Shown: positions 17,322-28,199, counted from the stretch's first letter. The stretch is DNA of 64,000 nt from Herbaspirillum sp. GW103 (GCF_000261365.1 NZ_AJVC01000003.1:372001-436000); one strand, 5' to 3'. Notes: generated by a model not told the origin, from the letters alone. Numbers and translations: made by a program.

Positions 17322-18212
17322 ATGTCTTCTTCCCCTGTATCCCTTGCCGCCCCCGGGGCGGTGCCGGCCAAGGCCGCTGCCGGCACCAGTGGACGTGTGC
17401 TGCCCGGTTTCCGGCTGTCGCTGGGCTTCACCATCTTCTACCTGGCGCTGATCGTATTGATCCCGCTGTCGGCCTTGTTCCTGAAGACCTTCACCCTGAC
17501 CTGGAGCGGCTTCATCGACGCGGTGACCTCGCCGCGCGTGATGGCTTCCTATCGCTTGAGCTTCGGCGCTTCGCTGATCGGCGCCTTCCTCAACGTGATC
17601 TTCGGCGGCATCGTGGCCTGGGTGCTGGTGCGTTATCGCTTCCCCGGCAAGCGCATCATCGATGCCCTGGTGGACCTGCCTTTCGCCTTGCCCACTGCGG
17701 TGGCCGGCATCGCCCTGACCACGCTGTATTCGCAGAACGGCTGGCTGGGCAAGCTGCTGGTGCCGCTGGGCATCAAGGTCGCTTTCACCCCGCTGGGCGT
17801 GCTGGTGGCGCTGACCTTCATCGGTCTGCCCTTCGTGGTGCGCACCGTGCAACCGGTGCTGGAAGAAGCCGAGCGCGAGCTGGAAGAAGCTGCCGCCAGC
17901 CTCGGTGCCAGCCGCTGGCAAACCTTTGTCCGGGTGATCTTCCCGACCATTCTGCCGGCGCTCTTGACCGGGTTTGCACTGGCGTTTGCGCGCGCCTCCG
18001 GTGAATACGGCTCGGTGGTCTTCATCGCCGGCAACATGCCGATGGTGTCGGAAATCACGCCGCTGTTCATCGTCACCAAGCTGGAACAATACGACTACGC
18101 CGGTGCCACGGCCATCGCCATGGTGATGCTGGTGGTGTCCTTCCTGCTGCTGTTGACCATCAATCTGCTGCAAGCCTGGACCCGCAAGCGCGGCCAGTCG
18201 GAGAGGAACTGA
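17322..18212 (+). CDS. cysT: Sulfate ABC transporter permease CysT (CysU)
   Basis: A 296-residue inner-membrane permease with about six membrane segments and the EAA motif near residues 185-205 ('[20 protein letters not shown]', then [12 protein letters not shown]). Family landmarks include '[20 protein letters not shown]' and '[16 protein letters not shown]', found in CysT. With CysW and CysA it imports sulfate and thiosulfate. It is followed by cysW after one base. Confidence 0.93.
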   Translation: MSSSPVSLAAPGAVPAKAAAGTSGRVLPGFRLSLGFTIFYLALIVLIPLSALFLKTFTLTWSGFIDAVTSPRVMASYRLSFGASLIGAFLNVIFGGIVAWVLVRYRFPGKRIIDALVDLPFALPTAVAGIALTTLYSQNGWLGKLLVPLGIKVAFTPLGVLVALTFIGLPFVVRTVQPVLEEAERELEEAAASLGASRWQTFVRVIFPTILPALLTGFALAFARASGEYGSVVFIAGNMPMVSEITPLFIVTKLEQYDYAGATAIAMVMLVVSFLLLLTINLLQAWTRKRGQSERN

Positions 18213-18213
18213 G

Positions 18214-19119
18214 ATGAGCGCCACCCCCGGTTCCGTCCTCCACCAGGCCCAGGCGATTGCGCGTGGCGAACCGCCCTTGACGCCGGCTGCCACCACCGAA
18301 CCGTTTTGGGTCCGGGCGCTGCTGATCGGCATCGCGCTGGTGTTCCTGACCCTGTTCCTGTTCGTGCCACTGGTGGCCGTGTTCTACGAAGCCCTGCGCA
18401 AGGGATGGGATGTCTATGTTGCGTCCATCACCGAAGCCGATGCCTGGTCTGCCATCAAGCTGACCCTCATCACCGCCGCCATCGCGGTACCGCTGAACCT
18501 GGTCTTCGGGGTGGCTGCCGCCTGGGCCATCGCCAAGTTCGAGTTCCGTGGCAAGAACGTGCTGCTGACGCTGATCGACCTGCCGTTCTCGGTTTCGCCG
18601 GTGATTTCGGGCCTGATCTACGTGCTGCTGTTCGGCCTGCAAGGTTATCTCGGCCCCTGGCTGCGCGAGCATGACATCAAGATCCTCTTCGCCGTGCCGG
18701 GCATCGTGCTGGCCACGCTCTTCGTGACCTTCCCGTTCGTGGCGCGCGAGCTGATCCCGCTGATGCAGTCGCAGGGCAGCGAGGAAGAAGAAGCCGCGCT
18801 GGTGCTGGGCGCCTCCGGCTGGCGCACCTTCTGGCACGTCACGCTGCCCAACATCAAGTGGGGCCTGCTGTATGGCGTGATCCTCTGCAATGCCCGCGCC
18901 ATGGGCGAGTTTGGCGCCGTCTCGGTGGTGTCCGGTCATATTCGCGGCGAGACCAATACCATCCCGCTGCAGGTCGAGATCCTCTACAACGAATTCAACA
19001 TCACCGGCGCCTTCGCCGTGGCGTCGCTGCTGGCCTTCCTGGCCCTGGCCACGCTGGTGATCAAGAGTGTCATCGAGTGGCGGCTGCACCAGCAGCACAG
19101 CGCCAGCGAACAAGTCTAA
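18214..19119 (+). CDS. cysW: Sulfate ABC transporter permease CysW
   Basis: A 301-residue permease, partner of CysT. The EAA loop is '[20 protein letters not shown]' and the end shows '[20 protein letters not shown]', a CysW hallmark. About six membrane segments are visible. It starts one base after cysT and is followed nine bases later by cysA, all in one operon. Confidence 0.93.
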   Translation: MSATPGSVLHQAQAIARGEPPLTPAATTEPFWVRALLIGIALVFLTLFLFVPLVAVFYEALRKGWDVYVASITEADAWSAIKLTLITAAIAVPLNLVFGVAAAWAIAKFEFRGKNVLLTLIDLPFSVSPVISGLIYVLLFGLQGYLGPWLREHDIKILFAVPGIVLATLFVTFPFVARELIPLMQSQGSEEEEAALVLGASGWRTFWHVTLPNIKWGLLYGVILCNARAMGEFGAVSVVSGHIRGETNTIPLQVEILYNEFNITGAFAVASLLAFLALATLVIKSVIEWRLHQQHSASEQV

Positions 19120-19128
19120 GGAGTCACC

Positions 19129-20208
19129 ATGAGCATCGCAGTCCATCACATCCAGAAGCGTTTCGGCAGTTTCACCGCGCTCAACGACGTTTCGCTCGAT
19201 TTTCCGACGGGCGAACTGACGGCCCTGCTGGGGCCGTCCGGCTGCGGCAAGACCACGCTCTTGCGCATCATCGCCGGTCTGGAATCGCCCGATTCGGGCC
19301 AGGTGCTGCTCGATGGCGAAGACGCTTCGGCGCGCCACGTGCGCGAACGCCAGGTCGGTTTCGTGTTCCAGCACTATGCGCTGTTCAAGCACATGACCGT
19401 GTTCGAGAACATCGCCTTCGGCCTGCGCGTCAAGCCGCGTGCGCAACGTCCCTCGGAGGCCATCATCGGCGAGAAGGTCAAGCGTCTGCTGGAACTGGTG
19501 CAACTGGACTGGCTGGCCGAGCGCTATCCGCCGCAGCTTTCGGGCGGCCAGCGCCAGCGCATTGCCTTGGCCCGGGCACTGGCGGTGGAGCCGCGCGTGC
19601 TGCTGCTGGACGAACCGTTTGGTGCCCTCGATGCCAAGGTGCGCAAGGAACTGCGCCGCTGGCTGCGGCGCCTGCATGATGAACTGCACGTCACCAGTAT
19701 CTTCGTCACCCACGACCAGGAAGAAGCGCTGGAAGTGGCCGACCAGGTAGTGCTGATGAACAAGGGGCAGGTCGAGCAGATCGGCACGCCCGAGACGGTC
19801 TACAACCATCCGGCCTCACCCTTCGTCTACGGCTTTCTGGGCAATGTGAACCTGTTCCATGGTCGCCTGCATGAAGGCGTACTCGATGCCGGTGGTGCGC
19901 GCTTCGAGGCCCCCGGCCACGACGATATCCGCGATGCAGCCGGCGTCGGTTTCGTGCGTCCGCATGATCTCGACGTGGAACGCTATGCGCCCGGTGCCGA
20001 AGGCATCGTGGTACAACTTCGGCGCGCGCATGCCATCGGTCCGCTGGCGCAACTGGAACTGGAGCGCGATGACAATGCCGAGCTGATCGAAGCCGTCATC
20101 CCCAATGAACGCTTCGCGCAACTGGGCTTGAAGAACGGCGAGACGCTGGTGGTGCGTCCGCGCCGCCTGCAGGTCTTTGCACAGCAGGAAGGAGGGCAGG
20201 CACGATGA
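19129..20208 (+). CDS. cysA: Sulfate/thiosulfate import ATP-binding protein CysA
   Basis: A 359-residue ABC ATPase. Walker A is [11 protein letters not shown] (about residue 35), signature LSGGQRQR (about 137), Walker [16 protein letters not shown] (about 157) and the switch histidine in FVTHDQEEA (about 193). A C-terminal regulatory TOBE-like region (about 240-355) follows. AAGGAG precedes the ATG. The last codons overlap the start of the regulator gene (ATGA), so the regulator is translated with the transporter. Confidence 0.94.
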   Translation: MSIAVHHIQKRFGSFTALNDVSLDFPTGELTALLGPSGCGKTTLLRIIAGLESPDSGQVLLDGEDASARHVRERQVGFVFQHYALFKHMTVFENIAFGLRVKPRAQRPSEAIIGEKVKRLLELVQLDWLAERYPPQLSGGQRQRIALARALAVEPRVLLLDEPFGALDAKVRKELRRWLRRLHDELHVTSIFVTHDQEEALEVADQVVLMNKGQVEQIGTPETVYNHPASPFVYGFLGNVNLFHGRLHEGVLDAGGARFEAPGHDDIRDAAGVGFVRPHDLDVERYAPGAEGIVVQLRRAHAIGPLAQLELERDDNAELIEAVIPNERFAQLGLKNGETLVVRPRRLQVFAQQEGGQAR

Positions 20209-21140
20209 ATTTCCAGCAGCTGCGTTCCATCCGCGAAGCCGCGCGTTGCGGCTTCAACCTGACCGAAGTGGCCAATGTGCTCTTCACCTCGCAACCCGGA
20301 GTGAGCCGCCAGATCCGTGAGCTGGAAGAAGAGCTGGGCGTGGAGATCTTCGAGCGCAACGGCAAGCGCCTGACCGGCCTGACCGAACCCGGCAAGGGCA
20401 TCCTCGGCATCGTCGAGCGGCTCCTGCTGGAAGCCGAGAACCTGCGCCGTGCCAGCAAGGAATACGCCGGTGAGCAGAACGGTACGCTCTCCATTGCCAC
20501 CACCCACACCCAGGCGCGCTACGTGCTGCCGCGCGTGGTGCAGGCGTTTCGCGATGCCTTCCCGCAGGTGCGCATCGCCCTGCAGCAGAGCGCGCCGGAA
20601 CACATCGCCGAATGGGTCATCTCGGGCAAGGCCGACATCGGCATCGCCACCGAAGGCCTGTCGCAGTTCAAGGAACTGGTGTCCTTCCCCTGCTATACCT
20701 GGAGCCACGTGATCGTGGTGCCGCAAGGCCATCCTTTGCTGGGGCTGGAGCAGGTCACGCTGGACGATCTCGGCACCTGGCCGCTCATCACCTACGACGT
20801 CGGCTTTACGGGCCGGGGCCACATCGATGAAGCCTTCCGCCAGGCCGGCATCGAACCGGACATCGTGCTCACGGCCATGGATTCCGACGTGATTCAGCAA
20901 TACGTCTCGCTGGGCATGGGTGTGGGGCTGGTGGCCTCGATGGCGGTGGATCAGGGCAAGCATCAGGAGATGGTGGCCATCCATGCCTCGCACCTGTTCA
21001 AGGCCAATATCGCGCGGCTCGCAGTGCGGCGGGGAGCGTATCTGCGCGGCTATGCCTTCGATTTCATCCAGCAGTTCGCGCCGGAGCTCAAGCGCGCCGA
21101 CATCGTCAATGCGCTCAATGAGGCCAATGCGCAATCCTGA
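20205..21140 (+). CDS. CysB/Cbl-type LysR family regulator of sulfur genes
   Basis: A 311-residue LysR protein with the CysB-family N-terminus ([20 protein letters not shown], then '[20 protein letters not shown]'-type HTH, here with VLFTSQ). The effector domain contains '[14 protein letters not shown]' and '[18 protein letters not shown]', shared by CysB, Cbl and SsuR. These activate sulfate- and sulfonate-use genes when sulfur is short, sensing O-acetylserine or APS/sulfate. Its ATGA overlap with cysA implies autoregulation with the operon. CysB and Cbl cannot be told apart here. Confidence 0.9.
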   Translation: MNFQQLRSIREAARCGFNLTEVANVLFTSQPGVSRQIRELEEELGVEIFERNGKRLTGLTEPGKGILGIVERLLLEAENLRRASKEYAGEQNGTLSIATTHTQARYVLPRVVQAFRDAFPQVRIALQQSAPEHIAEWVISGKADIGIATEGLSQFKELVSFPCYTWSHVIVVPQGHPLLGLEQVTLDDLGTWPLITYDVGFTGRGHIDEAFRQAGIEPDIVLTAMDSDVIQQYVSLGMGVGLVASMAVDQGKHQEMVAIHASHLFKANIARLAVRRGAYLRGYAFDFIQQFAPELKRADIVNALNEANAQS

Positions 21141-21232
21141 AGGGATGGTCGGGCAGGGGAGGCTGGCCAGATGGTGTGGCATGTCGCGGGGGAGTGGAAC
21201 TGTACCGGGCCACTTCCCCGAAGTGACAGAAC

Positions 21233-21270
21233 AAAGGCCGGGCAGTGTTTGCGCACTGTCCGGCCTTTGT
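21233..21270. terminator. Terminator hairpin after the CysB-type gene
   Basis: The stem AAAGGCCGGGCAGTG / CACTGTCCGGCCTTT (one mismatch or G-T pair) with loop TTTGCG forms a strong hairpin about 90 bases after the regulator and 24 bases past the convergent small gene. T-runs are short on both sides. Confidence 0.7.
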
Positions 21271-21293
21271 CATTGCGGGCGGGGTGGTGCCGC

Positions 21294-21494
21294 TTACACC
21301 GTGCGGGTCGGTGTCGTGGTGAAGGTGCTGGTATCCGTACTGCTGGGCTGGGCGGTAGTGGACTGGGCCACTTGGGTGGACTGTCCGGTGGCTTTCAGGA
21401 TGTCGTTGAAATTGATGGCTGGCTTCTTCTGCGCCTGCTGGCCGCCGGCTGGTGCGTTGCCGTGATAAATGGCGGAAATGGAATTGATCGACAT
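21294..21494 (-). CDS. Small hypothetical protein (66 residues)
   Basis: Not recognised. The start at 21494 has an excellent ribosome site (GAGGAG eight bases upstream), and the frame ends before a shared terminator, so it is probably translated. The peptide starts MSINSISAIYHGNAP, has a Gln/Lys-rich middle (AGGQQAQKKPAINFNDIL) and a Thr/Ser-rich tail (STTAQPSSTDTSTFTTTPTR). There is no signal peptide or membrane segment. The N-terminus 'SINSIS' with a disordered Thr-rich tail resembles small flagellin- or secretion-associated proteins only in composition; no function is claimed. Confidence 0.55.
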   Translation of the reverse strand: MSINSISAIYHGNAPAGGQQAQKKPAINFNDILKATGQSTQVAQSTTAQPSSTDTSTFTTTPTRTV

Positions 21495-21640
21495 GCGTAC
21501 ACTCCTCAAGTAAGGCTGTCCCCCGGGCAGCGCCCAGACCGGTATTGCCGGGGCAGTATAGGGGGGGACTTGGTGTCTGCTGCGTCGGTTTACCGAAACT
21601 TGCGCATCTTTACCTGTCCTGCATGGACGGCGTGCGCTGC

Positions 21641-22492
21641 TTACTTGCGCAGGCGCGCGGCGCACTGATCGCGCAGGCGGGTATCTTCGGGTGCATCGTC
21701 ATCGGCCTGTGCCCCGTCCGGATGTGCGCACCGCCGGTAGCGGGCGACGTAGCGTTCAAACTCGGCGCGTGCCTGGGCCTTGGGCAGGCTGGCCAGTTTC
21801 AGGATGAAGCTGCGGCTGCCGATCTCGAAGTGCTGGTAATCGATGGGTTGTTTCCACTGGCCGCCCCAGACCAGGAATCCGTGTTCATAAAAGACGCTCA
21901 CCACCTCCTCGGCCATGCCCGGTTGCAGCGGCATGCGTTGCAGATAGGCTGCGCCCTTCGGCGGCAGGACCTCCTGTTCGGTGCTGCCCGCCTTGCTGAC
22001 ATACGGGTTTTGCAGCGGGTTGATGTCGATGGCCGCGCCATAGGCATGCTTGGACCAGCCACCACCGCCCGTCATGGGTCGGCCATTGAAGGCCGAACTG
22101 TTGTTGGCGGCCATGGAGCGCTGGTCGTCGCCTTCATAGGCTTCCAGCGGCTGGGCACCGGCCAGCGGGAAGGAGCGCAGCAGCAGCTCGCCGAACAGCG
22201 CTTCCACCTGGGGCGCCAGGGCATCGAGCACCACCACGCTGCCGTGGCGGGTGGCGCCGTCGAAATCGGTGTAGTCGAAGCTGACCGTGGCCAGTTGCGT
22301 GCAGCGCACCGGATTGCCCGAGGTGATGACCTTGTTGTTGCGCATCTGGGCGCACTGGGCGGGCGAGACCGGCGTGATGTCGGCATGGGCGGCCAGCGGC
22401 AGGCACGTGGCCAGGACGCTGGCGGCCATGGCCAGCAAGCGGCAGACAGGCAAGCGGGCGAGGGCAGGGAAGCGGGCGGTCAGAGTCGTCAT
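21641..22492 (-). CDS. M15 family metallopeptidase (D-alanyl-D-alanine carboxypeptidase-like)
   Basis: A 283-residue exported protein. A signal peptide (hydrophobic stretch ending AAHA-D, about residue 37) is followed by a C-terminal M15 zinc peptidase domain: SKHAYGAAIDINPLQNPY (about 147-164; His and Asp zinc ligands) and the late WGG...DYQHFE motif (about 218-230; catalytic and ligand residues). M15 enzymes cleave peptidoglycan stem peptides. It reads toward the small gene at 21294 on the same strand, 146 bases away. Confidence 0.85.
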   Translation of the reverse strand: MTTLTARFPALARLPVCRLLAMAASVLATCLPLAAHADITPVSPAQCAQMRNNKVITSGNPVRCTQLATVSFDYTDFDGATRHGSVVVLDALAPQVEALFGELLLRSFPLAGAQPLEAYEGDDQRSMAANNSSAFNGRPMTGGGGWSKHAYGAAIDINPLQNPYVSKAGSTEQEVLPPKGAAYLQRMPLQPGMAEEVVSVFYEHGFLVWGGQWKQPIDYQHFEIGSRSFILKLASLPKAQARAEFERYVARYRRCAHPDGAQADDDAPEDTRLRDQCAARLRK

Positions 22493-22711
22493 GGAGGGCG
22501 ATGATACGGGTTTTTCGCTGGGAAAGTGTTGTCATGGATGCCACACTGCCTGTGATGGCTGACATCAAGATGCGCTGTTTTCTGACAGCCTGGGCGGGCC
22601 GGAGCGGGAATAATCGGGGTCCAGAAGCTGTCGAATTCTGGCAAGCGGGCGCTCTGTGCCTGGCGGGCCGCCATTTCGGCAAATCCCTTCAACAACCTTA
22701 GGAGGCATCAC

Positions 22712-22999
22712 ATGCAGATTCGTCACACCCTCTTGGCTGCCGCCGTATTCACCGCTGTTCTGGCAGGTTGCAACAAGCGCGACGAAGCGCCGGCCGCTCC
22801 TGCTGCCGCCCCGCCGGCCGCATCGGAACCGGCACCGGCAAGCACTGCCCCGACCACGCCGGCGCCGGCCGATTCCGGTACCGCTGCGGGCTCGACCGCC
22901 ATGCCGGCCGCTCCGACCCCGACCACGCCTTCGGATTCCTCGGCCACCAGCCCGAGCACGCCGCCGGCCACCACTGGCGACAGCGGTACGCAAAAGTAA
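22712..22999 (+). CDS. Small Ala/Pro/Thr-rich lipoprotein
   Basis: A 95-residue predicted lipoprotein: signal peptide MQIRHTLLAAAVFTAVLAGC with lipobox LAGC (Cys 20), then a low-complexity chain of Ala, Pro, Thr and Ser with no charged core, ending DSGTQK. AGGAGG lies eight bases upstream of the ATG. Family members are common in this genus but uncharacterised. It is followed by a clear terminator. Confidence 0.75.
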   Translation: MQIRHTLLAAAVFTAVLAGCNKRDEAPAAPAAAPPAASEPAPASTAPTTPAPADSGTAAGSTAMPAAPTPTTPSDSSATSPSTPPATTGDSGTQK

Positions 23000-23070
23000 G
23001 CGCCACATCATAAGAGCCAACAAGAACGGCAACAGCCGCACCCTCTCCCGCAGTGGGAACAGCACTGCAT

Positions 23071-23105
23071 ACGCCGCGACGGGCGACTGTCGCGGCGTTT
23101 TCTTG
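23071..23105 (+). terminator. Rho-independent terminator of the lipoprotein gene
   Basis: The stem CGCCGCGAC / GTCGCGGCG with loop GGGCGACT is followed by TTTTCTT. Confidence 0.85.
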
Positions 23106-23243
23106 TTTGGCGGGGGGGGGCAGGGTGGATTGCGGCTTTTTCAGGGAAATGTGAAGCTTCTTGCTGATGACCTGGCTTGCAGGCCGGATCTGTATCAGTG
23201 CGCGAAAAATCTTTCCGAACTTTTTTTTGCGGCCCGTAGTCGT

Positions 23244-23323
23244 ACAGGTGGTTGAACTGTTCCTTCAACCTCCCTCTTGATAGGGAACTTGCCCGCAGTG
23301 TATTGGCTGCGGGCTTTTTTTTG
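23244..23323 (+). ncRNA. Candidate small RNA: three hairpins ending in a terminator
   Basis: Three consecutive stems: GGTTGAA/TTCAACC (23250-23270), TCCCT/AGGGA (23271-23286) and a strong terminator GCCCGCAG/CTGCGGGC (23291-23314) followed by eight T. No gene on the plus strand leads into it after the previous terminator, so an independent transcript is likely. A CCTCCCTC stretch could pair with Shine-Dalgarno sequences. No promoter is clear, so the 5' end is a guess. Confidence 0.4.
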
Positions 23324-23548
23324 TCTTGTGGGAGCCTTACGTGGTCATCGAAGTCCTCAAATTAACCTATGTTGCTACGCAAGTCAGTGATCTCGTAAAG
23401 ATCTCGATGTAGGTTGAAAAGATGCCGAGTACCGAGATAGCTCGCTGGGCTCAAGATCCTGGTGCTTACCCCTGCAAGGTAATTCTTCCAGAAGCTGGCT
23501 GGTCAAGATCTAAGTTCAGTACTGCCATTCAAGTAGCGGTTTTCGCCT

Positions 23549-24361
23549 CTACTTCCCCCCATCCCCCTTCACCACCGCAATCATGGCCCCGAACGCCGGA
23601 CCCATATTGGCTTCCAGCGTGGGATACATGCGCGAGATGCTGCCATCCAGGTACAAGGCGTCACTGCATTTGAGTTCATCCCGAAGGAAACTGGCGAAAT
23701 CGTAAAAGCTGATCGGATTGCGCGCTATGGCCAGCGTGACCATGCCGCCCGCGTCCAGGCAGACCGCATTGCGCACCACCTTGTTGGCCGAATCGGGATC
23801 GAAGCGCGGATTGATCTGGCCGTCCACGATCATCAAGGGCCCTGATTGCGTGGCATAGCGCGTCACGGCATTCCACAGGCCCAGCTCGGCTTGATAGTCG
23901 GAGGTCTCGACGATGTAAGCCTGACGCTCGCTCAACACGAACACCCCATTGGGTTGCAGATAGAAATTGCCATACGCGTTCTTGCGCGTATTGAGGCGGC
24001 GCAGCTGGTTGCCGCCTTCCACATACAAGCCCAGCGGCTGCAACTGCTTGTCATAGATGCCGGCATTGGTGGCACACACCATCTGCTGACCCTGATCGCG
24101 TAAATGCGCGTCGAGCCGGCTGAAATTGCCCAGCGGCGTGCCGTTGGCATCCTTCCAGTACATGCGGATGCTGTCGCTGCGCGGATCGGCGCGGCAGGTG
24201 CTGATGAAGACCCGGTGATACTGGTACTGGCGCACCTCTGCCGCCTGCGCCCGCGGGCTGTTGCCTCCCAGGAGCAGTCCCGGTACCAGGCTTGCTGTGG
24301 CCAGCAGTCGCAGGAGGGCAGGGTGCAGGTGGCGGGAGGGGAAAAGAGGGAAGCGAAGCAT
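23549..24361 (-). CDS. Phosphodiester glycosidase family (NAGPA-domain) exported protein
   Basis: A 270-residue exported protein. A signal peptide (basic N-terminus, hydrophobic LLRLLATASLVPGLLLGG, cleavage near AQA) precedes a NAGPA-type domain with 'CATNAGIYDKQLQPLGLYVE', 'NFYLQPNGVF', 'SGPLMIVDGQINPRFD' and a final 'ALYLDGSISRMYP'. The family contains the human mannose-6-phosphate uncovering enzyme; bacterial members probably act on phosphodiester sugars or wall polymers. The start at 24361 gives a proper signal peptide; 24421 is an alternative. No ribosome site is clear for either. Confidence 0.8.
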   Translation of the reverse strand: MLRFPLFPSRHLHPALLRLLATASLVPGLLLGGNSPRAQAAEVRQYQYHRVFISTCRADPRSDSIRMYWKDANGTPLGNFSRLDAHLRDQGQQMVCATNAGIYDKQLQPLGLYVEGGNQLRRLNTRKNAYGNFYLQPNGVFVLSERQAYIVETSDYQAELGLWNAVTRYATQSGPLMIVDGQINPRFDPDSANKVVRNAVCLDAGGMVTLAIARNPISFYDFASFLRDELKCSDALYLDGSISRMYPTLEANMGPAFGAMIAVVKGDGGK

Positions 24362-24773
24362 CGAAACCAGGTCTTGTTCTGCGGGAATGCGGAGGGCGAG
24401 GCGGTATTGTAAATGGCGCAAGCCGGGCTTGCCACGGGAAATCCGGATCAGGCCGAAAAGCCAGTCCCATCAAGCCTTTCAGGACAATGCACCGAATTGG
24501 ATCTTGTTGCAGTGCGGTTCTGCACCGAATGTGGGAAAATGAAGAAAAACAGCATGAAATGTGCGAAAAATCGAAGGCGGCAGCGCATAAATGATGGGGT
24601 TTGACGAAATTTCAAAAAAAATTTGCCCCAAATGACGGCAGTGTTACACTCTGCCCCCATGTTGCGGCCAGCCTCCCGTAAAACGGGGTCAGGTATCCAC
24701 AACCCTACGCGCGCCGGCCTGCTGGCCAGGTAACGGCGCCTCTTGAATCCATTCCATCCCGGAGGAAACGACA
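24362..24773. other. Promoter and leader region upstream of livJ
   Basis: About 410 bases between divergent genes, without a convincing gene. A sigma-70-like promoter for the liv operon is annotated separately; the transcript would have a leader of roughly 115 bases, long enough for regulation, though I see no recognisable leader peptide or riboswitch. Confidence 0.5.
24623..24650 (+). promoter_or_regulatory. Sigma-70-like promoter of the liv operon
   Basis: TTGCCC (24623-24628) and TACACT (24645-24650) with a 16-base spacer, just after an A/T-rich stretch (TTTCAAAAAAAATTT) that could serve as an UP element. Confidence 0.45.
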
Positions 24774-25904
24774 ATGAAGTTTGCAAGCCGTCTGACCAAG
24801 ATCGCCCTGGCCGCCGCCACCTTCGCCGGCTGTGCCGCCTCGGCCGGCCTGGCCCACGCCGAAACCGTCAAGATCGCCATCGCCGGTCCCCTGACCGGTG
24901 CCGTGGCCCAGTACGGCGACATGGTCAAGGCCGGTGCCCTCACCGCCATCGAACAGATCAACGCCGCCGGCGGCGCCAACGGCAACAAGTTCGAAGCCGT
25001 CATGATGGATGACGCCTGCGAACCCAAGCAGGCCGTGGCCGTGGCCAACAAGATCGTCAGCCAGAATATCAAGTACGTGATCGGTCACGTCTGCTCCGGC
25101 TCCACCATTCCGGCTTCCGATATCTACGAGAACGAAGGCGTGGTCATGATCACCCCCTCGGCCACTGCACCGCAGCTGACCGAAGCCAAGCCGCACAAGT
25201 TCATCTTCCGCACCATCGGCCGCGACGACCAGCAAGGTCCTGCCGCCGCCCGCTACGTGATCGAGAAGCTCAAGCCCAAGAAGGTCGCCGTGCTGCACGA
25301 CAAGCAGTCCTACGGCCAGGGCGTGGCCTCGTCGGTGAAGGCGGCGCTGGATGCGGCCAAGGTGCCGGTGGTGGTGTTCGAAGGCATCAACGCCGGTGAC
25401 AGCGATTACTCGGCCATCGTCACCAAGTTGAAGTCGCAGGGGGTGGACTTCGTCTATTTCGGCGGCTACCACCCGGAGATGGGCCTGATCATGCGCCAGG
25501 CGCGTGAGCAGGGCGTCAAGGCCGTCTTCATGGGCCCCGAAGGCGTGGGCAACAAGGACATCACCGCCATCGCCGGCCCGGCCTCCGAAGGCATGCTGGT
25601 GACCTTGCCGGCCGACTTCGCCGCCGACCCGGCCAATGCCGCCCTGGTCAAGGCCTTCGCTGCCGCCAAGCGTGACGCCAACGGTCCGTTCCAGATGCCG
25701 GCCTACTCGGCCGTGAAGATCATCGCCGACGCCATCACCGGCAGCAAGTCCACCGATCCCGAAAAGGTCGCGGCCTACATCCATGCCAACAGCTTCAAGA
25801 CCCCCATCGGCAACGTCGAATACGACAAGAAGGGTGACCTGAAGGCCTTCAAGTTCGTGGTCTTCACCTGGCACAAGGATGCCACCAAGACCGAAGCCAA
25901 GTGA
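24774..25904 (+). CDS. livJ: Branched-chain amino acid ABC transporter substrate-binding protein
   Basis: A 376-residue periplasmic binding protein with a signal peptide cleaved near AHA-ET (about residue 25). LivJ/LivK signatures include 'VKIAIAGPLTGAVAQYGDM' and 'LHDKQSYGQGVASSVKAALD', plus 'YFGGYHPEMGLIMRQAREQG'. It binds leucine, isoleucine and valine. GGAGG precedes the ATG. A strong hairpin after the gene separates it from the membrane components, the usual way to make more binding protein than permease. Confidence 0.92.
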   Translation: MKFASRLTKIALAAATFAGCAASAGLAHAETVKIAIAGPLTGAVAQYGDMVKAGALTAIEQINAAGGANGNKFEAVMMDDACEPKQAVAVANKIVSQNIKYVIGHVCSGSTIPASDIYENEGVVMITPSATAPQLTEAKPHKFIFRTIGRDDQQGPAAARYVIEKLKPKKVAVLHDKQSYGQGVASSVKAALDAAKVPVVVFEGINAGDSDYSAIVTKLKSQGVDFVYFGGYHPEMGLIMRQAREQGVKAVFMGPEGVGNKDITAIAGPASEGMLVTLPADFAADPANAALVKAFAAAKRDANGPFQMPAYSAVKIIADAITGSKSTDPEKVAAYIHANSFKTPIGNVEYDKKGDLKAFKFVVFTWHKDATKTEAK

Positions 25905-25952
25905 TTCTCTTCGAATCGCTGGCCTGACTGTCTGACCTGACGTCAAACCGCG

Positions 25953-25984
25953 AAATGCCCCATTGCTTCGGAATGGGGCATTTC
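25953..25984 (+). terminator. Intra-operon hairpin (attenuating/partial terminator) between livJ and livH
   Basis: A perfect 12-bp stem AAATGCCCCATT / AATGGGGCATTT with a GCTTCGG loop, lacking a long T-run. It probably stops a fraction of transcripts and protects the livJ message from 3' decay. Confidence 0.7.
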
Positions 25985-26002
25985 CACTTTCCGGGTTCCC
26001 TC

Positions 26003-26929
<927 letters not shown>

Positions 26930-26972
26930 GCCTGCTGCGCTCGACGGACAACGACAAATTCAAGGAGGCGTG

Positions 26973-28199
26973 ATGCCTGAGACTTTCAAGAATGCCGTGG
27001 CGGCGGCGCTGGTGACCGCCGTATTGACCATCCCGCTGCTGGGCATGCAGCTGCAGCTGGAGGGCTACCGCGTGGTCCTCAATACCCACTGGACCCCGGT
27101 GCTCATCGCGGTGCTGGCCGTGTTCCTGTTCCAGCTGGCGCGGCCTGCGCTCTCGCGCACCACGGCCGGCATCAAGCTGCCGACGCTGCCGCGCATGCAG
27201 CCGGGCCAGCAGCGCGCGGCCATGATGATCCTGCTGATGGCCGCGCTGGTGTGGCCCTTCTTCGGTTCGCGCGGCTATGTGGACGTGATGACTCTGGCGC
27301 TGATCTACGTGGTGCTGGGCCTGGGCCTGAACATCGTGGTCGGTTTCGCCGGCCTGCTCGACCTGGGTTACGTCGGCTTCTATGCCGTGGGTGCCTACAC
27401 CTATGCGCTGTGCAACCAGTACTTCGGCCTCTCGTTCTGGGAATGCGTGCCGCTGTCGGCGGCAGCCGCCGCACTGTTCGGCTTCCTGCTGGGCTTCCCG
27501 GTGCTGCGCTTGCGCGGTGACTACCTGGCCATCGTCACGCTGGGCTTCGGCGAAATCATCCGTCTCTTGCTCAACAACATGACCAGCCTGACCGGCGGAC
27601 CGGATGGCATCTCCGGCATCCCCAAGCCGACCGTGTTCGGCGTGGTGATGGCGCGCAATCCGCTGACCGAAGGCGGCACCACCTTCCACCAGATGTTCGG
27701 CCTGAGCTATCAGGGCGCGCATATGGTGATCTTCCTCTACTTCCTGGCCTTGCTGATGGTGTTCTTTACCTGGTTCGTCACCAGCCGCCTGCTGCGCATG
27801 CCCATGGGCCGCGCCTGGGAAGCGCTGCGTGAAGACGAGATCGCCTGCCGCTCGCTGGGCATCAATCCAACCCGCGTGAAGCTTTCCGCCTTCACGCTCG
27901 GTGCCGCCTTCGCCGGCCTGGCCGGTTCCTTCTTCGCCGCCCGCCAGGGTCTGGTGACGCCGGAATCCTTTACCTTCATCGAGTCCGCCCTGATCCTGGC
28001 CATCGTCGTGCTGGGTGGTATGGGCTCGCAGCTGGGCGTGATTCTGGCCGCCATCCTGCTGACCGTATTGCCGGAACTGGCGCGCAGCTTTGCCGAATAC
28101 CGCATGCTGATCTTCGGCCTGGTGATGGTGCTGATGATGATGTGGCGTCCGCAAGGATTGCTCCCTGCAACCCGTCCGCACGTGGAGTTGCCGCAATGA
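26973..28199 (+). CDS. livM: Branched-chain amino acid ABC transporter permease LivM
   Basis: A 408-residue permease, typical in length for LivM with its extra N-terminal membrane segments (about residues 8-120 before the conserved core). The core shows '[20 protein letters not shown]' and '[20 protein letters not shown]'. AAGGAGG four bases before ATG 26973 decides the start; the GTG at 26970 is too close. Its stop overlaps the livG start (ATGA). Confidence 0.93.
   Translation: MPETFKNAVAAALVTAVLTIPLLGMQLQLEGYRVVLNTHWTPVLIAVLAVFLFQLARPALSRTTAGIKLPTLPRMQPGQQRAAMMILLMAALVWPFFGSRGYVDVMTLALIYVVLGLGLNIVVGFAGLLDLGYVGFYAVGAYTYALCNQYFGLSFWECVPLSAAAAALFGFLLGFPVLRLRGDYLAIVTLGFGEIIRLLLNNMTSLTGGPDGISGIPKPTVFGVVMARNPLTEGGTTFHQMFGLSYQGAHMVIFLYFLALLMVFFTWFVTSRLLRMPMGRAWEALREDEIACRSLGINPTRVKLSAFTLGAAFAGLAGSFFAARQGLVTPESFTFIESALILAIVVLGGMGSQLGVILAAILLTVLPELARSFAEYRMLIFGLVMVLMMMWRPQGLLPATRPHVELPQ

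Larger units (their letters stand above)
23000..23548. other. Long intergenic region with a terminator and a candidate sRNA
   Basis: About 550 bases between the lipoprotein gene and the convergent glycosidase gene. It contains the lipoprotein terminator (23071-23105), a three-hairpin candidate small RNA (23244-23323), and about 220 bases (23324-23548) of lower-GC sequence where I see nothing supportable. The frame at 23422-23673 runs antisense into the glycosidase gene and lacks a ribosome site. Confidence 0.5.

Noticed and set aside
23422..23673. An 83-codon frame in the long intergenic region
   Set aside because: It has no ribosome site, enters the glycosidase gene antisense, and its C-terminal half is Ser/Pro shadow sequence.
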